Shown here piece after piece: positions 5,548 through 10,135 of a DNA stretch of 10,135 nucleotides. This DNA comes from CAYRVF01 sp964427535. GTDB lineage: Bacteria; Chloroflexota; Ktedonobacteria; Ktedonobacterales; JADMIN01. The notes beneath the pieces were generated by a model. That model searched no databases. It was not told the DNA's origin and was given only the letters and a program-made list of their open reading frames with translations. Positions within the stretch are counted from its first letter, which is position 1; every line of letters starts with the position of its first letter. The DNA lies in contig CAYRVF010000154.1 in the NCBI GenBank assembly GCA_964427535.1, positions 1 to 10,135 on the forward strand, written 5' to 3'. The position numbers and the translations under genes are program-made.

Positions 5548-6657
5548 TCAGGCACCAGGTTTATGCGCGGTCGTCAGGGCGGCACGCCAGAGCGGGACGA
5601 GGCTGAAGAGCACGATCACCAATCCGGCGAACGTGACCGGTACGCCCGTATCGCCGCGCCAGGTGCCCGAGGGCAGGCCAAGCGACAGCGCGCTGGCCGT
5701 CACGATGCCGACGCCCACATCGCCCAGCACGAAGAAGCCCACCGCCGCGAGCAGCCACAGTGTAGCCCACAGGCAGAGCGCGGATGAGAGGCGGCGCCAC
5801 CAGAGTCCGTAGAGCAGCAGCAACCCGCCGAGACCCTGGAGCAGATTGCCTGCGTAAAACGCCATGAGTGGATCGATGTGGAGCGGCGCGCGGGCGACGG
5901 CATAGGCAATCGCGCCGTTCGAGCCAATGCCGATGCAGCGGCCGACGAGCAGTGGCATCGCCGTGCAATTGACCGTTGCCCACGGCATGCCGAGGAAGCC
6001 GAACGCCCAGATCGCGCCGCCGAGTGTCACCGCTGCCGTGCCAGGCAGACGGCGTCGAAGTGGCGTGCTGGCTTCGGCTCCCACATGCGGGGCTCGGTAC
6101 GCACCTCGGATGCTTGCCGCCATCAGCGCCAGTGCGACCACAGTGACGAGGAATCCGCCGATGGCCAGCCAGAGCCCGCCGAGTAGCTGGGCCCCTGTGA
6201 TGCGCAGCTCGGGGATGCGGAGCGCCGGCGTGAGCGGTACCCGGGTGTTGTGGAGCAGGTCAGAGACGGTGACGACTCCGGCGATGGCGTAGGCGGCTGC
6301 CCACAGGCCAAACAGCGCGACACCCAGCGCGGCGACGCGTTTCTGGCTAGGCTGCCAGAGCATCGCCGCCAGCAGGATGCCGAGCACGCTTAGCACGCTC
6401 CAGACGAAGACGTTGAACACGCTCGATTGCACGTCAACCGGGCTCAACTGGAGGAGATACCGCGTCTGCTGCCCCTCGACAGTGGCGACGCCTATGGCGC
6501 CTACCCAGGGCAGCCATACCGCGACGGCTGCCACCGCCGCGGCGAGCGTCGCCAGCACGCGGGCCACAGTCCACACCCGAGCCGCGAGCACTACCTCGCG
6601 ACTGCGCTCCGCCTCGACAACGCGCACAGCGCCATCCGGCCACAACTCCTGTCCCAT
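5548..6657 (-). CDS. Eight-helix integral membrane protein of unknown function
   Basis: I do not recognise a named family. The 369-residue product has about eight hydrophobic segments, near residues 32-58, 79-101, 107-132, 153-183, 206-229, 263-287, 292-319 and 338-358. Basic residues (SQKR at 104-107, RRR at 201-203, WWRR at 286-289, C-terminal WRAA) place both ends and the even loops in the cytoplasm. The helices look like two sets of four: WLPW (48-51) ends helix 1 and GMPW (223-226) ends helix 5, and the gaps between later helices repeat with an offset near 184 residues. The second half has three cysteines (231, 241, 295). The start at 6657 is chosen over an upstream in-frame start (6729) because GGAGGGGAGG lies just before it. 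It lies between recG and lysS on the same strand, 121 and 131 bp from them, which gives little functional hint. A transporter or a lipid-related protein is possible but unsupported. Confidence 0.8.
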   Translation of the reverse strand: MGQELWPDGAVRVVEAERSREVVLAARVWTVARVLATLAAAVAAVAVWLPWVGAIGVATVEGQQTRYLLQLSPVDVQSSVFNVFVWSVLSVLGILLAAMLWQPSQKRVAALGVALFGLWAAAYAIAGVVTVSDLLHNTRVPLTPALRIPELRITGAQLLGGLWLAIGGFLVTVVALALMAASIRGAYRAPHVGAEASTPLRRRLPGTAAVTLGGAIWAFGFLGMPWATVNCTAMPLLVGRCIGIGSNGAIAYAVARAPLHIDPLMAFYAGNLLQGLGGLLLLYGLWWRRLSSALCLWATLWLLAAVGFFVLGDVGVGIVTASALSLGLPSGTWRGDTGVPVTFAGLVIVLFSLVPLWRAALTTAHKPGA

Positions 6658-6731
6658 CGCCTCGCCTCCCCTCCGGGCCGCGCGTCCGCAGCATGAGATG
6701 CGCCGTGCGGGCCTCACTCGCACCAGCACCT

Positions 6732-6760
6732 ATCGTACCTGCCGGGCGGCGAGTTGGAAA
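6732..6760 (-). promoter_or_regulatory. Weak possible promoter for the membrane-protein gene
   Basis: On the minus strand TTTCCA (6755-6760), 17 nt and TACGAT (6732-6737) match the sigma-A boxes at four of six positions each. The site is in the gap between the recG stop and the membrane-protein start. Spacing is ideal but the boxes are poor, so readthrough from recG is equally likely. Confidence 0.3.
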
Positions 6761-6777
6761 GGACCTGTTTAGGCCTT
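6759..6777 (-). terminator. Hairpin directly after the recG stop codon
   Basis: AAGG-CCT and AGG-CCTT (6759-6777, with one bulged base) form a 7-bp stem with a 4-nt loop, beginning 2 bp beyond the recG stop. Only a short pyrimidine stretch follows, so any termination would be partial. Its bases overlap the weak promoter boxes listed for the next gene. Confidence 0.3.
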
Positions 6778-6778
6778 G

Positions 6779-9547
6779 CTAGTGCGCGGCGAAGTTGCGC
6801 CAGAAGAGGAAGACGCGCTCGCGCAGTGGACCGTGCTCGTAGGCTTTCAGGAAGGGGTCGCGCGCCCAGAGCCATTCGCCCTGCTGGCGAGCTTCTGTAA
6901 GCAGTTTGACGTCGGCAAGATTGGCGACTTTGAGCTCGGGCAGGCCGCTCTGGCGCGTGCCAAAGAAGTCGCCGGGGCCGCGTAGCCGCAGATCGGCCTC
7001 CGCCAGCTCGAAGCCGTCGGTCGTGCTTTCGAGGGTGCGCAGCCGCTCGCTGGCGACGGCGCCGGTCTCCGCGCTAAGCAGATAGCAGTAGGACTGATGC
7101 TGCCCGCGCCCGACACGGCCGCGGAACTGGTGGAGCTGCGAGAGGCCGAAGCGCTCGGCGTCCTCGATCAGCATGACGGTGGCATTCGGCACATCCACGC
7201 CAACCTCGACGACCGCCGTGGCAACCAGCACGTCGATCTCGCCGTCGCGGAAGGCGCGCATTACGCGGTCCTTCTCCGCGGGGCGAAGCTGGCCGTGGAC
7301 GAGACCCAGCCGCAGATTCGGGAAGACCTCGGTCGAGAGCCGCTCGTACTCCTTGATCGCCGACTTCGCCTCGAGCGCCTCGGACTCCTCGACCAGCGGG
7401 CAGATAATGTATGCCTGCCGCCCGGCCTCGACCTCTTTCTCCAGCAGCCGGTAGGCCTCCTGCCGCTGGGAGCCCGCACGCCAACGGGTGATGATTGGCT
7501 GGCGGCCAGCAGGCAGCTCGTCGAGCACCGAGACGTCGAGGTCGCCATAGAGGGTGAGGGCGAGCGTGCGCGGAATCGGCGTCGCCGTCATCACCAGCAT
7601 GTGCGGATGCTGCCCCTTCTGCCGGAGCGCGTCGCGCTGCTCCACGCCGAAGCGGTGCTGTTCGTCCACAATCACCAAGCCGAGCCGGGCGTACTCCACA
7701 TCGTCCTGGATGAGGGCGTGCGTGCCGATGGCGACCGCCGCCTCGCCCGAGGCCAGCGCGTCACGCGTGGCGGCCCGTTCCTTCGCCCGCTGGCTGCCCG
7801 TCAGCAGCACCACCCGCAAGCCGAACGGCGCGAGCAGCGCGCTCAGGCCGCGATAATGCTGCTCGGCCAGAATCTCCGTAGGCGCGAGCATGGCGCCCTG
7901 GTAGCCGTTGGCCGCCGCGGCAAGCAGCGCCGCCGCCGCCACCACCGTCTTGCCCGCGCCGACGTCGCCCTGCAGGAGTCTGCTCATCGGCGTCGTCGTC
8001 GCGATGTCCGCCAGCACCTCGCGGATCGCCCGCTTCTGCGCGCCGGTGAAGGCGAACGGCAGCGCTTCCTCAAAACATGTCGCGCTGACGCCCCACAGCC
8101 CACCGCCGAGAAATCCGCCCGTCTGCGGAGCTTCCTCAGGCGAGGCGGGTACGTCCGCGAAGATCAGCGACTCCGGCACACGAAGCTGCGGAGCGGGCGG
8201 ACCCTCCTGCCAGTTGGCGCGCTGCGTCAGCATGCCGAGCTGGATGAGGAACAGCTCGTCGAAGGCCAATCGGCGACGCGCGGCGGCGAGTTGCTCGGGG
8301 CTGTCGGGGTAGTGCATCTGGCGCACGGCCTCGCCCAGCGGCAGCAGTCCCGCGCGTTCGCGCACCTCGTCGGGCAGGTGCTCGGGCAGGAAGACGGCGC
8401 AGGTATCGACCGCCCATTTGGTGAAGCGGCGCATCGCCTTGGGATGCAGCCCCTCCGTTAGCCCGTAGACCGGCACGAGCCGCCCCGTATTGAGCAGGTC
8501 ACCCTGCTCGGGTAGCTCGTGGCTCTTGACCGAGAACTCCACGCTGTTGCCGAAGCGCTGCTTGATGCCGGTCAGCACGATGTACTGCCCGCGCGGAAGC
8601 TGCTTCTGCAGATACGGCTGGTTGAACCAGCTCGCGCGAATGGCGCCGGTCTCGTCGGAGATACGGGCGATGGTGCGGGTGCGACCGCCGCGTGTGCGGC
8701 TCGTCTCGACCTCCCAGATGAGGCCCACGAACGTGCTCACCTCATTGAAGGCGAGATCGCGTATCTTGAGCAGCGCGCTATAGTCGCGGTGCTCGCGCGG
8801 GAACGTATAGAGCAGGTCACGCACCGTGGCGATGCCCAGCTTCCTCAGCCGCTGGGCCTGCGTCGAGCCGACGCCGGGAATGGCGGTGATCTCCGCGTTG
8901 AGCAGATACTCGTCTTCGGGGCGCGGTGGCCCGGCGGGACGAGCGGGCAGCGGCGCGCGACCGGTTTCAGTTTGTGCGAGCACCGGCGGCTTGGGCGGCG
9001 GTGAGGCGAGCGGCCATGGCTCAGTCGTCGTGCCAGAGGCATCCGGTGTACTCTTCGCGCCGAATGTTGGCGGGCGAGACGGCGCGCGAGAGGGCGACGG
9101 CGCTGGCTGGCGCGATGTAGGTCGTGAGGCTGGCATGGGCGACGCCACCGGGGCTGCCACCCCTGAAGCGGGCGAGGCGCTTGCCCGTGGAGGAGTAGCC
9201 ACCGCGTCCGTACCGTTGAGGCTGTCGAGCAGTGCGAGGGCGGCGCGTACCTTGGCCGCGCGCTGCATGGGGTCGAGCTCGCGGTAGCTGCCCAGCACGT
9301 GGACGATGACGTCCTCTACCGGCCGCCCCGATGCCTGCGAGGCGGGTGCCGCGATCTCGCCGCGCCCACGCGCATCGCGTAGCTCAGTCGCCCAGTGCGT
9401 GATGAAGGCTTCGAGCCCGCCGGGCTTCACGGCGCCATCGGTGTGTCCGGTGCGCTGCTCGTGGAGCAAGATGCGGCGTGCGCGCTCGATCACCGGCTGG
9501 GCGCTCGCTGGCTGCTGCCTGGTCCCGGTGGCGTGCGTCTCTTGCAC
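6779..9547 (-). CDS. recG: ATP-dependent DNA helicase RecG with a long N-terminal extension
   Basis: RecG remodels stalled replication forks and branched recombination intermediates, driven by ATP. Helicase signatures are complete: Walker A GDVGAGKT (527-534), LAPTEILAEQHY (554-565), the RecG-type Walker B box DEQHRFG (628-634), TATPIPRTLAL (654-664), and near the C-terminus the VATAVVEVGVDVPNAT and FRGRVGRG motifs. The wedge domain for junction binding spans about 255-370. At 922 residues it is far longer than the 693 of the E. coli protein. The extra N-terminus holds a helical region (about 19-112), a linker rich in Pro, Ala and Ser (about 113-210) and a helix-hairpin-helix (ITAIPGVGSTQAQRLRKLGI, 220-239). 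The start is a GTG at 9547 with GAGG 7 nt upstream. The frame stays open to an ATG at 9913, but that extension has poor composition and would overlap the divergent DUF427 gene. Confidence 0.93.
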   Translation of the reverse strand: MQETHATGTRQQPASAQPVIERARRILLHEQRTGHTDGAVKPGGLEAFITHWATELRDARGRGEIAAPASQASGRPVEDVIVHVLGSYRELDPMQRAAKVRAALALLDSLNGTDAVATPPRASASPASGVAAPVASPMPASRPTSRQPAPSPSRAPSRPPTFGAKSTPDASGTTTEPWPLASPPPKPPVLAQTETGRAPLPARPAGPPRPEDEYLLNAEITAIPGVGSTQAQRLRKLGIATVRDLLYTFPREHRDYSALLKIRDLAFNEVSTFVGLIWEVETSRTRGGRTRTIARISDETGAIRASWFNQPYLQKQLPRGQYIVLTGIKQRFGNSVEFSVKSHELPEQGDLLNTGRLVPVYGLTEGLHPKAMRRFTKWAVDTCAVFLPEHLPDEVRERAGLLPLGEAVRQMHYPDSPEQLAAARRRLAFDELFLIQLGMLTQRANWQEGPPAPQLRVPESLIFADVPASPEEAPQTGGFLGGGLWGVSATCFEEALPFAFTGAQKRAIREVLADIATTTPMSRLLQGDVGAGKTVVAAAALLAAAANGYQGAMLAPTEILAEQHYRGLSALLAPFGLRVVLLTGSQRAKERAATRDALASGEAAVAIGTHALIQDDVEYARLGLVIVDEQHRFGVEQRDALRQKGQHPHMLVMTATPIPRTLALTLYGDLDVSVLDELPAGRQPIITRWRAGSQRQEAYRLLEKEVEAGRQAYIICPLVEESEALEAKSAIKEYERLSTEVFPNLRLGLVHGQLRPAEKDRVMRAFRDGEIDVLVATAVVEVGVDVPNATVMLIEDAERFGLSQLHQFRGRVGRGQHQSYCYLLSAETGAVASERLRTLESTTDGFELAEADLRLRGPGDFFGTRQSGLPELKVANLADVKLLTEARQQGEWLWARDPFLKAYEHGPLRERVFLFWRNFAAH

Positions 9548-9600
9548 GGTGCGTCCTCGCTCTCGTCGGCCACTGGCGTCGTCGTGATCGCCGCTTCGCC

Positions 9601-9630
9601 AGTATAGCCGATTGCGCCCGCGCCGCACAA
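9601..9630 (-). promoter_or_regulatory. Possible recG promoter
   Basis: On the minus strand TATACT (9601-9606) is preceded, after 18 nt, by TTGTGC (9625-9630). The -10 is good and the -35 is partial. Transcription from about 9594 gives a leader near 47 nt before the GTG start of recG. A perfect TATAAT without a recognisable -35 also occurs on this strand at 9653-9658 and could be an alternative. Confidence 0.4.
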
Positions 9631-9652
9631 ACCGTCTAGCCTGATGGGGCGC

Positions 9653-9660
9653 ATTATAGT
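9653..9660. promoter_or_regulatory. Overlapping -10 boxes facing both ways between recG and the DUF427 gene
   Basis: The 8-bp stretch ATTATAGT reads as TATAAT on the minus strand (towards recG) and TATAGT on the plus strand (towards the DUF427 gene). Neither has a clear -35. In this GC-rich gap between divergent genes the AT-rich patch is the most likely region for plus-strand initiation, giving a leader of about 57 nt. Confidence 0.3.
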
Positions 9661-9723
9661 CTGATTGGTGTCGTTGAACGTCGCCAGTCGTCGCCTGCTG
9701 TTCACAGCCGGGGAGAGACATCC

Positions 9724-10044
9724 ATGTCGCAGCGAGCGGTCCCCGTCGAGCCAGGGCCGGGACAGGAGTCTGTTTTAGACTACCCTCGCCCGCCATGTCT
9801 GCAGGACTCGGCGAAGCACACCACGGTCGTCTCCGATGGCGTGGTGATCGCCGATTCCCACCGGACGAAACGCGTGCTCGAAACAAGCCACACTCCTGTC
9901 TACTACATTCCACCGGAGGACGTGAAGCTGGAATACCTGCGCCCCGAGGGCCGTATGAGCGTCTACACCTTCATATGCCTTCACCGGAGGCGCCCACTGC
10001 GCCGTGCCCGCGTTGACATGCCGCGAGTGCTCAGGCTATACTAG
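9724..10044 (+). pseudogene. Truncated DUF427 (NTP_transf_9) protein
   Basis: Residues 2-78 are clearly a DUF427 protein. The usual lead-in is present (VPVEPGPGQESVLDYPRPPCL, 6-26, with Leu where Trp is common), then the first half of the domain: VVSDGVVIADSHRTKRVLET (35-54), followed by SHTPVYYIPPEDVKLEYL (55-72). After GRMS (76-79) similarity stops. The second half, which normally carries a conserved Lys-Gly segment and the W-x-Y-P-x-P region, is missing and replaced by about 27 mostly basic residues. Neither other forward frame restores it, so this is a deletion or junction rather than one frameshift. The family has no agreed function. The start has GGGGAGA 9 nt upstream. The last codons overlap the tRNA-His promoter, and the stop TAG begins on the last base of its -10 box. 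It may still make a 106-residue protein, but a decayed gene is more likely. Confidence 0.7.
10013..10042 (+). promoter_or_regulatory. tRNA-His promoter
   Basis: A perfect -35 TTGACA (10013-10018), an 18-nt spacer and the -10 TATACT (10037-10042) form a strong sigma-A promoter. The predicted start near 10049 is about 32 nt before the tRNA. It lies entirely within the end of the shortened DUF427 frame. Confidence 0.8.
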
Positions 10045-10051
10045 GTTGGTG

Positions 10052-10075
10052 CCACATCCGGTTCGCCGAGTGTGG
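10052..10075 (+). other. Hairpin in the tRNA-His 5' leader
   Basis: CCACA (10052-10056) pairs with TGTGG (10071-10075). An inner CGG/CCG stem is capped by TTCG, with a small internal loop between the two stems. It falls between the predicted transcription start and the mature tRNA end, in the part RNase P would remove. Confidence 0.4.
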
Positions 10076-10080
10076 TGTGT

Positions 10081-10135
10081 GGTGCCCGTAGCTCAATCGG
10101 CAGAGCGCCAGATTGTGGCTCTGGAGGTCGTGGGT
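10081..10135 (+). tRNA. tRNA-His (anticodon GTG), 3' end beyond the window
   Basis: The cloverleaf can be followed base by base. The acceptor strand GTGCCCG is at 10082-10088, then TA, the D arm GCTC-AATCGGCA-GAGC, the anticodon stem CCAGA/TCTGG with loop TTGTGGC, the variable loop and the start of the T arm (GTGGGT). Anticodon GTG reads both histidine codons. The base before the acceptor (10081) is G, matching the extra G(-1) that histidyl-tRNA synthetase needs and that bacteria keep from the precursor. The T loop and acceptor 3' strand are outside the window, so pairing of G(-1) with C73 cannot be checked. Confidence 0.95.

Noticed and set aside
7097..8461. 454-codon open frame on the plus strand inside recG
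   Set aside because: Antisense shadow of the recG helicase domain; long only because of codon bias in GC-rich DNA.
9548..9913. Upstream extension of recG to an ATG at 9913
   Set aside because: The extra 122 residues are Arg-rich without family similarity and would overlap the 5' half of the divergent DUF427 gene; a GTG with a proper ribosome binding site lies at 9547.
9950..10100. Rescue of the DUF427 C-terminal half by a frameshift
   Set aside because: The other two plus-strand frames were read; neither contains the expected Lys-Gly or W-x-Y-P segments.
1..10135. CRISPR array, insertion sequence, prophage or defence cassette
   Set aside because: No spaced repeats, transposase, integrase, terminal inverted repeats or recognisable defence genes are visible; the genes are ordinary chromosomal ones.

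Overview
The window looks like chromosomal housekeeping DNA from a GC-rich bacterium. The RpoB N-terminus, the LysS, and the long RecG with a helix-hairpin-helix ahead of its wedge domain are most like Chloroflexota (Ktedonobacteria or Thermomicrobia-like). That placement is an impression from protein sequence and was not computed. No insertion sequence, phage gene, CRISPR array or toxin-antitoxin pair is visible.

Layout, left to right. The first 261 codons of rpoB lie on the minus strand and run off the left edge. Next comes about 1.2 kb with no convincing protein gene. It holds a near-consensus minus-strand promoter for rpoB and a roughly 560-nt transcribed leader with an unusually good hairpin. 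A small orphan gene (68 codons, plus strand) sits at 1983-2189 behind a 13-bp tandem duplication. Five minus-strand genes follow, in transcription order from right to left: recG, an eight-helix membrane protein, lysS, a stand-alone MEDS-domain sensor and a Nudix hydrolase. They are spaced 110-370 bp apart and several have their own promoter signals, so they are probably neighbours rather than one tight operon. To the right of recG, on the plus strand, are a shortened DUF427 gene and a tRNA-His cut by the window end.

The genes cover transcription (rpoB), translation (lysS, tRNA-His), replication-fork repair (recG) and nucleotide clean-up (Nudix). The MEDS protein and the membrane protein have no assignable pathway.

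No new multi-gene system is evident. The points most worth a second look are regulatory. (1) The rpoB leader has a 44-nt hairpin, a distant 10-bp complementary pair and a possible upstream ORF whose start lies inside the hairpin. (2) The MEDS gene has a TTGACA-17-TATACT promoter whose spacer is filled by a perfect palindrome. (3) The tRNA-His promoter is embedded in the end of a DUF427 gene that lacks the second half of its domain.
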